A stretch of 64,000 nucleotides of DNA from Leptodontidium sp. MPI-SDFR-AT-0119 (lineage: Eukaryota > Ascomycota > Leotiomycetes > Helotiales > Leptodontidiaceae), in NCBI GenBank assembly GCA_020726505.1, contig JAHLEZ010000015.1, positions 248,001-312,000 of the forward strand, in the 5' to 3' direction. The notes under the pieces were generated by a model that had not been told where the DNA came from, did not search any database, and saw only the letters and a list, made by a program, of their open reading frames with translations. Position numbers and translations under genes: made by a program. Shown here piece after piece: positions 53,911-64,000 of this stretch. Each line of letters begins with the position of its first letter. Position 1 is the stretch's first letter.

Positions 53911-55851
53911 TCACGAACCCTGCTTGAACAAACTCGTCTTCACACTCTGACTCTCACTACTCCCCAACACCACCTTTGCCACAACATTCTTCACATTCGC
54001 CACATTAATCTTGCCCTCATACAGAGTATAATTCCCCGCCACCGTAAACTTCTTTAACGGCAGTTTCACCGTGGTGATTTTCAACGCCTTGCTCCCAGCC
54101 TGGGAGACAGGCACGTACAGCGTAGCTTCCATATCGCCAATCCCAGCCGTGATGGACGTCGCAGCCGCGGCTTTGATACGGATGAGTAACTTATCAGGCT
54201 CGACGCGCGATTGGGTAGGGAGGATGAATATCATATCGTTGATGGGGTACGTAGCGCCTTGAAAACTAAGCGTTGTTGTGCCGGGGGAGTCGATGGCGCG
54301 CGCGAAGTCCCAGTAGGTGGTGTTGCCGAAGAGGGAGGTGCCTGTTCCGATCACGCTGTTGCTTCGGTGTGTAGCGGATGTGCCGCGAGGAGAGATGGTC
54401 GTGTATGTTACTTTTTCTGGGGGTGCGACGGTCGTCCAGAGATATCTGAAGAGGCCTTCGATGCGGACACTGCCGCCGTTGGAGATGTGCATGAGGATGT
54501 TGGTTACTTTCCATGTTTGGGGCGTTACGGGGGCGGAGAGGGAGACTGAGCTCGGGACGGTGTTCAGCATCTTGGTGAAGAGACTACTGCAAGTCCGGCC
54601 GAAGTTCTGGGAGAGGTCCCGGATCGTGGCATTGCCGTCTGAGATGAAGAGGCGGAGGTCGGAACGGGCGGCGACGTTGGGTGAGGTGACGAGTGGTCCG
54701 CCTTTGCCTTTGGTCCCGTCGAGATATTCGAGCATGCCGGCTGGATCGAGTCCTGCGGGAGTGGAATCGAAGCCGATACCGCCGTTGAGACTATTTCTGT
54801 CAGCTAAGGTTTATATAACCAAATGATCCAAGAAATTTATTGTCAAATTATACTCACTTGGTAGCCGATACAGCGCTGTTATCGACGATATCAGGAAAAT
54901 TGGAGAAATGGATGCGGCCAAGCGAGTGTCCACAAGATCTAGACAACCAAAATTTAGTACATTGATTGCTGTATATCTCAGAGGATAAAGTGAAACTTAC
55001 ACCAAGGCAATCGTTTCAGTAGCGCTGAATCCTGCTTTTGCGAATTGGGCCAAGGTGGGCTGTAGAGGAGTGAATGGACCGGGAACACCAGAAGGTCCAG
55101 CTTGCACAGCATCTGTTCTGCCGACTCGGAGAGGGATAGCTCTCGCGTTTCCTCCGCAGCCAGCAACTGCGAGGACAACGGCCTTGAAGAAGTCAGAAAC
55201 TTGAGATATCTGGTCCGATATTGGATACACGTACCAAAGTAACCTGATCGGCAGTACTGAGAAGAGCCGAGAATGTCTGTAGAATCGCGTCAGAAATTTC
55301 ATTGGATACTTGTGGTCCGTTGAAGAAGAAAGCTTACTTGTGAAATGAACTTCATCGTGTCATCGACAAACAGCCCTTTGTTCTCATCTCTGGTACCTTC
55401 AAATCCCAAGGATGCATCGAGGCCACTGCAACCATCAGTTTTGAATCTCATCACCAAACTTCCCAGACAATGGATGGATGAATTTACCCAGTTCCAGCCG
55501 AAAGATCAGCCGTGACGAAGTCATGGAAGGCAAACCGAACCCATTGGGCTGATGTCTGCTCTCCTTGATTGCTGCCACCAGCGGCCTATGGGAACAATAG
55601 TCAGAGTCCATCATGACTAACTTGATAAGTTCTCTCTGATGAGATGATGTACTCACAAAACCAGAATATTTTGCACATGGTGATACTGCTGAAGCAAAGG
55701 GAACCGAATTATATCCTCCATTATCTACGAGGAAATGTTCCAACTCATCGATAGAAGCCTGTCTCTCGACACCAGGGATATCTGCAAAGACAAGGCTGAC
55801 AAGAGCCAAGACGAAAACGAGTGTCGTCGACGCACAGAAGTTGTAAGCCAT
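53911..55851 (-). CDS. secreted fungal heme peroxidase (plant-peroxidase superfamily)
   Basis: Seven exons on the minus strand (55851..55657, 55585..55488, 55425..55338, 55276..55235, 55182..55001, 54938..54858, 54790..53911) total 1566 nt and 521 aa, with introns of 52-71 nt. The signal peptide is 'TLVFVLALVSLVFA'. The distal heme site R82-x3-H86 is in 'WVRFAFHDF' and the proximal H206 in 'VSCGHSLGRIHFSNF', in good peroxidase context. 'VAGCGGNARAIPLRVGRTDA' is also typical of the fold. About 250 residues follow after the peroxidase core (Ser/Thr-rich, beta-like, 'TYPINDMIFILPTQSR'), an extension seen in some ascomycete peroxidases. It probably oxidises phenolic or other substrates outside the cell. 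Confidence 0.88.
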
Positions 55852-57048
55852 CTTGGCGACTTATTTGCTGTACGTATCCTGGATTATGAACGAATGAATT
55901 GATGGTTCAAGAAGCAGTCGACCGGGAGCCCAAGTTTCAAAAACGGGATCTGATGAGAGGGGCCATTGTACTTATATATTGGTACTGTATGATACATGGC
56001 TCACCATCGATGCACCTCGTTCCCTTCACGTATTGTAGGAAATTGCACAGCTAGCCAAGCCCTGGGGAAGTCCGATCAGGAGGATGATTGTTTGGGACCA
56101 GTGGACGCTGCACACATACCTTCTTGGAATCTTGGCATCACAGCACAAACTTTTTCTCGGATGCCTAGAGATTTAGTTCGTACATTCCTCGTTCAAATAG
56201 CGAGGCCACAAGCCTTTAGTGCCACTATTTTCAGCTGCATCCCTGACAGCAGCGGAGTTGGTTGTTGAGTGTTGAACGACAAGGGTGTTGTGCTGGAAAG
56301 GGAAGGATAGGCGTGACATGGCACTGGATTCAGACCAGAAGTAGAGGAACTGTGCAGATGCAGTTGCATACACTCACGCAGGGCGATGTGGAGTGCATGA
56401 AAATCAATAAGTATGGGCCAAGATATGCAGTAAAACAGTAACTGGGCGCATAGGTAAGCAGCCACATTCCATGCCCTCCGCAATGGTCGCTCTTTCTGCG
56501 AGTCCCAAATTGATTCCTGAGACAGTTCGGCCGAAGTTAATTTGCCCGAGTATACCTTATTTCGACGACATTTGAACTGCTCAAGCAAACCTTGTTGTGA
56601 GATGTCTGCATCTCAAATGACGATGAGGATCGTTACTTTCGTCGGCGAAATTCTGAGCAAGTTATGATTGTTGGTGTTGTTGGTGAGCAGAATTTGACAA
56701 CATGCTCATTCGACCTCATCATGGCGACAAGGAAAATTGCTTGATCCTTCCCAATTCTTGCCCAAGTCTCCCAAGAAAAAGATATGCACGTTTCGGGGCT
56801 CAAAATTAGGCTTGTTCGCTAGAGCCAATAGAGTCAACTTCGTTGGCATACGGCTTCGGATGACTGGCTCATGGGATGTGACACGGATGCTTGGCCGACT
56901 ATCAAAGGAACACCAAGACATTTTCGTCAGTCCGAGACCTGTTGTGAGAGGCTCGGAAGAGCAGCGATGCTTCGTATTCAGGGCTGCCCAAGAAGTTACC
57001 GTCTCTGCCTAGAATACGGCGTGGGCGGCTTCTCCGAATGTAACAGTA
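55852..57048. other. intergenic between peroxidase and transposon
   Basis: About 1.2 kb hold the peroxidase promoter and the left flank of the transposon. Short ORFs (for example 56737-57012) have no recognised domain. The transposon inserted at the TA at 57047-57048. Confidence 0.4.
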
Positions 57049-57141
57049 ATTGTCGGTTCCCACTCCCCACCTCTGGTAGTCGGTGTATTTGAAATGTCCG
57101 AATATTTGGAATGTCCGGTTGCCTGAATGCCTCAGGAGGGG
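57049..57141 (+). repeat. left 93-bp terminal inverted repeat
   Basis: It begins attgtcggttcccac directly after the TA target duplicate and matches the right repeat completely in inverse orientation. After caggagggg the two ends diverge. Confidence 0.95.
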
Positions 57142-57352
57142 AGCCAAGAGGGCTCGCTTATCACGGGTACCCCTGTTTCTCACCAAAATAAGGGGAATTT
57201 AGATTGTCCCAACCTTCTTGTTTACGATGCGATACATTTTACATCAAAAGTGAGGATATATATTATGTTACCTTAAATGATTTAGAAATGCTTGGTTTCC
57301 GTCTTATACAGTATAATTTACATACAAATGGAAGAGAATCAACATAATCTTG

Positions 57353-59590
57353 TCATCCTAATGAAATCGTCACTTCTTCCTCCCAAAATGCGTGCTCCTC
57401 TTGGGCAGTTAATGCCACCGGGGGTACAGTTATGAAGTCTTGCTGAGAATCAAACACAGAACGATCGCCCTGGGTATCAATAACAAAGCTTTCTTGGTAG
57501 GATTCCGGGACTTTTAGAATACCAGGACGGGTTGCTTGTGCTTCGGCTTCCATGGCGATAATCGCTGGGTCTAAAACGCCATAATCAGGGTGCATATACT
57601 TCAAAACCGGGTCCATTTGAAGCTGTTCTAGGCGCTCTGCTTTTATCCGGTCTTCGGTATCGTACTTTTGCTGTAAGTCGGTCTTTTGTTTGACAGCTTT
57701 ATCGTACTCTGCTTGGGCATTTGCCCTATCCAAACTAGCCTTTACAACAGCAGTTGTACTAGCATCTTTGAGATTGGCCTGCTTCCTAATCTTAATATCC
57801 AAAGCATCGGATTTGCGCTTTAAAACGTTGTTTCGGATACTTATTTGTCGTATCCGGGTATCAGACTTCTCCTGGCGTTTCTTGGCTACCTTCGCATTCT
57901 TGATTTTAATAGCGTCGCCAGTAACGATTACTGGAATATCGGCTTTAATATTTCCACCTGTCCATTCTGTCTTTCGTTGCTGTTGATCTCTAAGGCCTTG
58001 TTTGAGCTCAACGTAGCCTTGAGTCTCTATATGAGCACTTTTTAGTGTGAGGCTCGCTCCTTCTAAAATAGTTTCCATTCGCCGAGCAGGTGAGCTAGAC
58101 AACACGTCTCTTCGGTCCTGAATAAAGCTTTGGAGCTCGGAAAGGCCTTGGAGCGTATCTTGTACGCAGTGTGGTTGGAGAGGATTCTCTGAAGGTATCA
58201 TATGTTTTGGCGGTAAAGATGGCTCAAATACATGCATAGAATCCACGGCTTTTTGCTCGTTAAAGGGCCATAAACCAGGTGTTGAGAAACCACTCTGAAT
58301 AGTAATTTCATCTAGAGCCTCTTCCCGAATCTTTGGTAGGTCCCACATAAAGCTCACAATATTATAGTGAGTTTCTCCTGACTTGGCAGATCGTCGTACG
58401 GCTTTGCTATGCCAACCTTTGATCTTGCTGAAGCACTTCACATCGGCCGGTTGCATATAATGCGTACTATGCGGTATAAAAGGGACTCGGTAAATGCAAT
58501 ATTCTTCACACATGATTTTGAAGGCATCGGAGTTGTGTGAAGAGTGTCCATCCATTAGGAGAACAACCCATGGAGTCTCTCTATGAGGTTTAAGGCCGGT
58601 GTGTTTAATAAAATGGGCAAGCCAATATAGGCCGAGTTTCTCATTGGTATAACCAGAATCACTGATTCCAATAAGCTCATCCCCAGTTTGTTGACTATTA
58701 AACCAATCCTCTTGAAATAAAGAAGCGGCTACAATGCACATTCCTGGTATCCGTGTTCCGTCGGCACATATTCCTTCGATTATTGTCACTTGTCGACGGT
58801 CTTCTGGAGAGAATTCATAGAACTCTTTCATTCCCGCTGGAACAAACACCTTCTTTCCACGCATAACACCGACTCTGATCCCTCCTTCGTCGAAGTTATA
58901 TACACGGGAAGCTCCATTAGGATCACCCCAAATGCCCGTAGTCCGAAGAACCTTTTGATATTGCCTCATCCACCTTCGTAATTCGACGACATCTTGTGCT
59001 GTTTTCCGTTTATGGTCGATAGGCTTAGAAGTGATAGCCTTTAGTCGTGTTTTGAACTCTTTGGTATGTGTAAACTTTTGTAAAAAGCTCTCTGATGGGC
59101 CAATAAAGTTAGGTCGACGAAGCTGAACCAACATCTTTATTCTCTGGCCAATCATATCCAAATCGGCCTCAAATCCTTCCCATGCCTGGCTCTCAACGTA
59201 TCGATATATAACCTCCAATTCGTTGCCTTGTAAAAGAGTTTCCCTCCCTTTCCTAGGGCCCTGGCCATGCTTCAAAATTCGTTGCATATTCCGGTGGTAT
59301 CGTTCCCCTATTCCGACAGCTTTACAAGCCTTCGCCACAGAGCTTCCGGGGTGGTTTATATGCCATAGTCTTGCCGCATCGATTCTAGAAGGAGACGGAG
59401 GAGGGGTTTTTGGTGGTGGTAAAGGCTTTGAATAGGTAGGTAGGGTAGGAGAGCTGAATATCAAGGGATTGAATGGCGGGGACGAAGGTGGAGGCGGCGT
59501 ATAAGGTGGTGGTGGAGAAGCAGGCAAATACGCATTAAAATCCAAATCCTGAGGCCACTCTCTGTCGGCATCAATAAATGAATCCATCAT
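57353..59590 (-). CDS. pogo/Fot1-like DDE transposase
   Basis: Single ORF of 745 aa from the ATG at 59588-59590 to the stop at 57353. Residues 20-68 are Pro-rich. Residues 69-110 form a helix-turn-helix-like DNA-binding part ('DAARLWHINHPGSSVAKACK'), and a CENP-B-like helical part follows ('SESFLQKFTHTKEFKTRL'). The DDE catalytic core has D234 in 'VYNFDEGGIRVG', D347 in 'VVLLMDGHSSH' and D383 in 'QPADVKCFSKIKGWH', giving a 36-residue spacing between the second and third Asp. A long C-terminal coiled-coil region (about 540-660, 'KKRQEKSDTRIRQISIRN') follows. It cuts and pastes the element by binding its terminal repeats. Confidence 0.95.
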   Translation of the reverse strand: MMDSFIDADREWPQDLDFNAYLPASPPPPYTPPPPSSPPFNPLIFSSPTLPTYSKPLPPPKTPPPSPSRIDAARLWHINHPGSSVAKACKAVGIGERYHRNMQRILKHGQGPRKGRETLLQGNELEVIYRYVESQAWEGFEADLDMIGQRIKMLVQLRRPNFIGPSESFLQKFTHTKEFKTRLKAITSKPIDHKRKTAQDVVELRRWMRQYQKVLRTTGIWGDPNGASRVYNFDEGGIRVGVMRGKKVFVPAGMKEFYEFSPEDRRQVTIIEGICADGTRIPGMCIVAASLFQEDWFNSQQTGDELIGISDSGYTNEKLGLYWLAHFIKHTGLKPHRETPWVVLLMDGHSSHNSDAFKIMCEEYCIYRVPFIPHSTHYMQPADVKCFSKIKGWHSKAVRRSAKSGETHYNIVSFMWDLPKIREEALDEITIQSGFSTPGLWPFNEQKAVDSMHVFEPSLPPKHMIPSENPLQPHCVQDTLQGLSELQSFIQDRRDVLSSSPARRMETILEGASLTLKSAHIETQGYVELKQGLRDQQQRKTEWTGGNIKADIPVIVTGDAIKIKNAKVAKKRQEKSDTRIRQISIRNNVLKRKSDALDIKIRKQANLKDASTTAVVKASLDRANAQAEYDKAVKQKTDLQQKYDTEDRIKAERLEQLQMDPVLKYMHPDYGVLDPAIIAMEAEAQATRPGILKVPESYQESFVIDTQGDRSVFDSQQDFITVPPVALTAQEEHAFWEEEVTISLG

Positions 59591-59706
59591 GAAGGAGGTT
59601 CAATCAATTAGGCGAATCAAATGCAATTGGCACACTGTAATCTCAAGAAGTGACTTCTTAACGTCGCGATTTACTATGCGGCCGCTAGTACCTAGCCGTG
59701 CCAAGA

Positions 59707-59799
59707 CCCCTCCTGAGGCATTCAGGCAACCGGACATTCCAAATATTCGGACATTTCAAATACACCGACTACCAGAGGTGGGGAGTGGGAACCGACAAT
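59707..59799 (-). repeat. right 93-bp terminal inverted repeat
   Basis: The inverse copy of the left repeat ends at 59799, followed by the TA target duplicate. The stretch 59591-59706 between the ORF and this repeat is the transposase leader. Confidence 0.95.
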
Positions 59800-59801
59800 T
59801 A

Positions 59802-60833
59802 GTTGTGAGCAGGGAAGCAGGTGAGCTTCTGATTTTGCTTATTTTCGCTGGAAAGTATTGGTACTGAATAAGAGGCCCTAGGGAAAGACTAGGGACATGA
59901 TTTCGCGGATGGCCCAAGTCACCGCCTTCACGATTTTCTTCAAGTCCGTGGGGTCTTGGTGCATGCAAATGGTGACTCGCTGCTGAGGCACAGTCTTGCC
60001 CTAAACGATACAGCTCGAAAGCTCAAGTGCTTCAGCTGGATTAAACCCGCTTTGAGCCCACTGGTCGGTAAACTTTGGAAACATCAATCGTGCAGTTTTG
60101 CATTGTTGTTTCCAAGATCTGCGTTTCTTGGCCGCGATGTTATCATAAACGTTGGGTGTCAAATCGACAGCAAAGGCGGTTTCTGACCCTCGCACCCGAT
60201 CCCTTAATAATAGAGAACAATACATTTGCGGACTTGGTGGAGTACACTGATAGCAGACCCATGTCATATAAAAACACCCTTCGGAGATTCAGAGATATTT
60301 AGCCTGATACTCGGAACTTCCGCTACCTCGTGTTCTTGAACAAGCATTTACCGTCAGATAGGCCATCGAAACTGCAATGAGGTTGGTTGTACGAGTCTCT
60401 TTGCTCTTACATTTGAAAAGCGACAAGCCCTCTTCATAATATGACAACATATCCGAACAACCCAACTTCGCAGTTTGGAGTGCTGTATCTCCAGGAAATC
60501 CAAGGCCCTCGTTCAAAGGCATCTGAGCTGCCCTCGGTTCCACTGCCCTTCTTAAATTTCTTGACAGAACACTCGGCATCAGATAGCGCCGTGTAATTAG
60601 CAATGGCTTTGTTTGATCCTCTGTTGTGCAGCTTTCATCCAAGCCCGTATCCCTTTCCAATTCAATAATGTCGGCAGGAAAGGCTTAACTAGCTCCTAGA
60701 AATGACTCAAGTATGATCACCATCCGTCAATACGATGACGAAATCTTCATGTATGTATTCCTACTCCTGACATGCAACCGTCCTTGGGGCATTCCATTTC
60801 TCCAACAAAAAAAGTGTGAATCTGGGGACGCAG
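59802..60833. other. region right of the transposon; possible gene relic
   Basis: About 1 kb. On the minus strand two open stretches (60289-60660 and 60001-60267) begin without ATG and share no recognised family. 'GFPGDTALQTAKLGCSDML' in the first looks a little like an ankyrin repeat. I cannot build a consistent gene and treat this as a possible decayed gene. Confidence 0.3.
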
Positions 60834-62477
60834 TCATCCGTCCTGAGCATTTGCTGCCATCTTTAAGATGCGACGGGTCGATTTTCCTGAGGCCGGAATA
60901 TTCCCATCAACCCTGATCTCATCAGGACGATCATTTCTCTCACTGGCCCTCACGATATCCAAGGCGAAGTGTTGAGGCCCCAATGAGGTTCGAATATGTT
61001 CGGGGTATATGAGATGAACCTCCTTAATTGGTCTAAATCCGTACTCATCTCTTCGTGCTTGGATGAAGAACCATAGTTTCGCAATCCAATTTCCATTTGA
61101 TGCTCTGAATTTGGACCCATAAGTTTCGGTCGAGTTCTCGAAGGTGTCGTCGCCCCGATTCATCCCAAAAGGAGAGCCGCATCTCAAGCGTACTATCCGA
61201 AGGGGTGCAATTTGCGCTAGAATTGACAACGTAGAGGTGTCTATTGATTCATTTTTGCTGAAGAGCGCGTTAACTCCGATGTTTTCTAGGTTGGGAGAGA
61301 AGTCTCTAATCGACTTCAATATTGGCACAGAGATGACGGCGGCTTCGAGACGACTGTTGGTGCTGTCAAATAGAGCGAGTCGCCTCAAGTTAGGACCGTG
61401 GTACCTGACGATACTCTGACAATCTATATTCTGTCCCGTTGATTCAAGAATCTCTAGACTCTCGAGGGGCCGGCATTGGAGAATAAACGAAGCCATCCCT
61501 CGGACATTTTCCAAATCGACGAGGGAAGCAAAGAGCTCTGGGAATACGACAGTGAGACATCGCAGGGAATTGAAGGATATGGAGCCCAGCAGACTCGCTC
61601 CTCCGGCATATAGAATATCGTTTTGACGTTGATCGATATGTAGGTTCTCTACCAAGCTAAACTCCACAAAATCATTCAACGTGACGAGGTAGCTCTTACC
61701 CAGTACTTCAATTGACTTTGTAGAATTTTTACACCAAGTTTCAGGCATGAACGCCATGTCCATGTCGCATAATTCCTGTTCCGAAGGAGAATTCCAAATT
61801 CCCCATAGACGGGAGCGGTCCCCCATAGAGTCCCGCTCCCCGTGTATCTTGACTTCGTCTAAATTGGGTGCAGATGAGGTGATGCGTTTTAAGGCTGACA
61901 GTCGCAAGTCGATCCTAGCCTCCGAGACCCAGAGATCTGCGTGAATAGATCGTAGGTTAACGGATTTCGACAGAGCGATTTCACAGGGATCGGTATGGTC
62001 AGCATCGTCAGCGTGACGTGTCCAATTCTGAATTTCAAGCCTGGCAGTTGGGTGATACCGTTCCAGTTGATGCACTAAGAACGATGGCATGGGCTCGAAT
62101 GCTTTGAACAGGAGGGTGTGGAGCCTAGGAATTGCAGCGATGAGATTCAGCAGCTCCGCCCATTTGCCGTAGATTTTCAAATTACCCAAGCACGGCATTT
62201 CCCAGACTTCATCATCTTCGCTTTCGCGGTCAGATGTGATGGTAATTTGCCGTATGTTAGACACGATGGAAGTCTCTCTGGGCGAGTCAAGTAAGTCCTG
62301 GATACGTCGTCGTGTCAACCGGGCAATCTTGGGTCCAGGTATTCGACCGAAATGGAAGGTTTCAGACCTGCCTCTGAACCGCCTAATGCCTTCATAGAAA
62401 GATTTATGAACGTTAGAGAGATCTCGCCAAACTATCACATCATCAGCGAGGTCCACCGAGCGAACTCTGAACTCCAT
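60834..62477 (-). CDS. F-box/LRR-like fungal protein
   Basis: Single exon of 547 aa from ATG 62477. The N-terminus reads 'VIVWRDLSNVHKSFYEGIRR', like the second half of a fungal F-box. Degenerate leucine-rich repeats follow: 'NIRQITITS', 'LGNLKIYGKWAELLNLIAAI', 'PRLHTLLFKAF', 'LRSIHADLWV', 'LRCLTVVFPELFASLVDLEN', 'LESLEILEST', 'NLRRLALFDSTNSRLEAAVI'. Such proteins are substrate receptors of SCF ubiquitin ligases or of unknown function. Directly upstream, a different frame from ATG 62554 encodes 'LGADILALILDEL', which looks like the first F-box helix. Either a frameshift has split the F-box or the true gene uses a small unseen intron, so the given start may be too late. Confidence 0.65.
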   Translation of the reverse strand: MEFRVRSVDLADDVIVWRDLSNVHKSFYEGIRRFRGRSETFHFGRIPGPKIARLTRRRIQDLLDSPRETSIVSNIRQITITSDRESEDDEVWEMPCLGNLKIYGKWAELLNLIAAIPRLHTLLFKAFEPMPSFLVHQLERYHPTARLEIQNWTRHADDADHTDPCEIALSKSVNLRSIHADLWVSEARIDLRLSALKRITSSAPNLDEVKIHGERDSMGDRSRLWGIWNSPSEQELCDMDMAFMPETWCKNSTKSIEVLGKSYLVTLNDFVEFSLVENLHIDQRQNDILYAGGASLLGSISFNSLRCLTVVFPELFASLVDLENVRGMASFILQCRPLESLEILESTGQNIDCQSIVRYHGPNLRRLALFDSTNSRLEAAVISVPILKSIRDFSPNLENIGVNALFSKNESIDTSTLSILAQIAPLRIVRLRCGSPFGMNRGDDTFENSTETYGSKFRASNGNWIAKLWFFIQARRDEYGFRPIKEVHLIYPEHIRTSLGPQHFALDIVRASERNDRPDEIRVDGNIPASGKSTRRILKMAANAQDG

Positions 62478-63543
62478 ACCAATTCATCAAGAATGAGGGC
62501 TAGAATGTCCGCGCCGAGCACATGTATTGAATTGTCGCCAAGCGAATTACCCATAGTGCTGGTTGGGGAGGTTGATACACTAGGTTGGCAAGTTTGGAGT
62601 GAGCCTCGTCGACGGTTCTAACACTGTGTTGGGCTTGTTGTCGCGTCCCACAGATGAGCTTTCTATTGGACTCGCTTCTGCCAACGTGACCTCACAACAG
62701 AAAAGTGGACACAATGGGAGTTTTACTTGAATAAAAATGGAATGCATAATCTAATAACAGGTTTCACATTTTATGGAGCAATGATAATAGAGCTGGTGGG
62801 GGGTTTGAGTTCAGTCACGTGAGTTGACAATTCTTGGGGCGTTCGCGCATCTGCACCCAATTATTGGAATCACTTACATAGGCGGCGTCCAGGGACGCGA
62901 GAAGAGCACAGTGTCTAAATCGGGGGCATCATGCAAAGGTCAGAGGAACTAAATGCTGACAGTTTCAGCTCCATCTACGCGGCTAGGCCTGAGATCCCGG
63001 GGCCAATTACCTTCGGTGTACTTCTTCAACAAGAACATCATAGCATAGAAACATCAATCTTATCTCGAGCAAATTAAAATCCAGTAGCACATAATTATAT
63101 TAAAATCTCGAATGAAACAAGCAAGTTTTATTATTTAGCAATGTGTTTACACTCACTCGGCTCCAGAAGGGGGCAATTCGCTTAATCAGGGCAGATCATC
63201 CTTTTTTTGGAAGCAAAATAGCCGCCTCAGCCCCTCCTGCAGCCCTACCAAGCTACCATATTCCTGTCCAGTGGTCCAATCGAGAATCGCACATGTAACA
63301 CAAAACGCTTATTTTGAGACATTGGAACCCAGAATCCCAATTATCCCCCCTTCCGAAACCGCAACTTTCCCCAGCTGTGCTTACCTGGTCATGCTCTGTG
63401 CAACATACATGTGCATCTGCACAGCCATTTCATCCTCAAGTTCCCCTCTTGTTCGTCTTGATTTACGTACAGAGCATCAAGAAAATTTCTTCGCGAATTA
63501 AGCATGATAGGTAAAGTAAAGTGACTTATTTACTTTTGCCGAG
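62478..63543. other. divergent intergenic region
   Basis: About 1 kb between the F-box-like gene (minus) and the membrane-protein gene (plus). An AT-rich part lies at 63040-63140. No gene is supported other than the short frame upstream of 62477 described with the F-box-like gene. Confidence 0.4.
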
Positions 63544-64000
63544 ATGTCTGCATACGCCCATCTCCAACAACAGCCCCCAACACCACGGAATCACGACAAC
63601 ATTTCACTCATCTCACAATCCCGATCTACGAGCCCAACACTTTTCTCAAGACACGACACATCATTCAAACAAGTTCCCCTCCAAACAACCACAACTCAAT
63701 ACTCAACACCACCATCTCGCGTACCCGGGTGGCCAAACCAGCCACAAAATCTACGAAAGTCAGCCTCGGAAATATGGCTCAACATAGCTATCGAAGTTTT
63801 TCTCGTGTTGGTTTCACTTCCTTTACTGGCTTTGGCCATTGCCGTTGTGCATTACAAAGATAAGGTAGCTATAGATTCCGAGTGGGATGTTTTCAAACAG
63901 ATCATAAATTCGGTAAGGACATTTTACATCCCCAGGAAAATCGGTCAACCTCACGAATGACTGGAGAGAGAAATTAACCTTGGAAATTTGTGCATAGGTC
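63544..64000 (+). CDS. membrane protein, first exon (runs off right edge)
   Basis: ATG at 63544; the exon probably ends at 63912 (123 codons, phase 0), followed by an intron GTAAGG..CATAG (63913-63997) with the next exon starting at 63998. The unspliced frame would stop at 63960, but the GTAAGG donor and the TAG acceptor at the window end favour splicing. Residues 1-75 are Ser/Thr/Gln/Pro-rich and probably cytosolic ('LISQSRSTSPTLFSRHDTSF'). One clear membrane segment follows: 'IEVFLVLVSLPLLALAIAVV', preceded by 'SEIWLN'. Such N-termini occur on large multi-span fungal membrane proteins of unknown function. Confidence 0.65.

Larger units (their letters stand above)
57049..59799 (-). mobile_element. 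Fot1/pogo-type DNA transposon, apparently intact
   Basis: The element is 2751 bp, bounded by 93-bp terminal inverted repeats (57049-57141 and 59707-59799) that I find identical base for base. It is flanked by TA on both sides (57047-57048 and 59800-59801), the target duplication of the Tc1/mariner superfamily. It contains one uninterrupted 745-codon transposase ORF on the minus strand. Identical ends, a clean target duplication and an open ORF argue for recent insertion and possibly current activity. No sign of RIP-type damage is seen in it. Confidence 0.95.

Noticed and set aside
1..64000. tRNA or rRNA genes
   Set aside because: I looked for tRNA arm patterns and rRNA-like stretches and saw none; a covariance-model search would be needed to exclude them.

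Overview
The window is nuclear DNA of a filamentous ascomycete (Pezizomycotina). The evidence is many short introns (mostly 49-117 nt, GT..AG, often with a CTAAC or CTGAC branch point), an intact HET-domain gene, a Fot1/pogo-type transposon, and the fungal families found (PHO80-type cyclin, PHO84-type transporter, UNC93-like MFS protein, secreted heme peroxidase, parallel beta-helix protein). A Leotiomycete-like fungus is my best guess and is inference only. All exon limits were deduced by hand from splice sites, phase and family consensus.

Layout. 0-3 kb is a cell-death-type locus. The N-terminus of a CHAT-protease-like gene runs off the left edge, divergent from a broken gene resembling the small fungal gasdermin-like family, and two further CHAT fragments follow in opposite orientations. 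3-5.7 kb holds a small Mth938/AAMDC gene and an AT-rich block without genes. 5.7-12.4 kb is the first BTB/POZ cluster: four copies, all on +, only the first intact. 13.9-24.6 kb is a core block: PHO80-like cyclin, proteasome beta1 (PRE3), an Erv2-type sulfhydryl oxidase, a branched-chain aminotransferase and a HET gene. 25-35.4 kb is the second BTB cluster: seven copies, three on - and four on +, four of them intact.

36-56 kb is mixed: a secreted Cys-rich protein, an acidic Ser/Asp/Glu-rich protein with a 21-bp poly-G tract in an intron, the F1-ATPase chaperone ATP11, an UNC93-like transporter, a decayed GNAT acetyltransferase, a secreted beta-helix protein, a PHO84-like phosphate transporter with three CACGTG sites upstream, and a secreted heme peroxidase. 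57-59.8 kb is an apparently intact DNA transposon with perfect 93-bp terminal inverted repeats and a TA duplication. 60.8-62.5 kb is an F-box/LRR-like gene. A one-TM membrane protein runs off the right edge.

The most notable system is the array of eleven BTB paralogues (a-k below). They share one architecture: a tiny first exon, a phase-2 intron just before the BTB fold, a BTB plus helical middle region, and a C-terminal C-x2-H-x-H-x(4-14)-C-[HY] motif that looks like a small metal-binding knuckle. About half are broken by different single lesions, a birth-and-death pattern. The gasdermin-like/CHAT locus is the second most interesting item. The PHO80-type cyclin and the PHO84-type transporter belong to one phosphate-response pathway but lie about 36 kb apart and are not a cluster.
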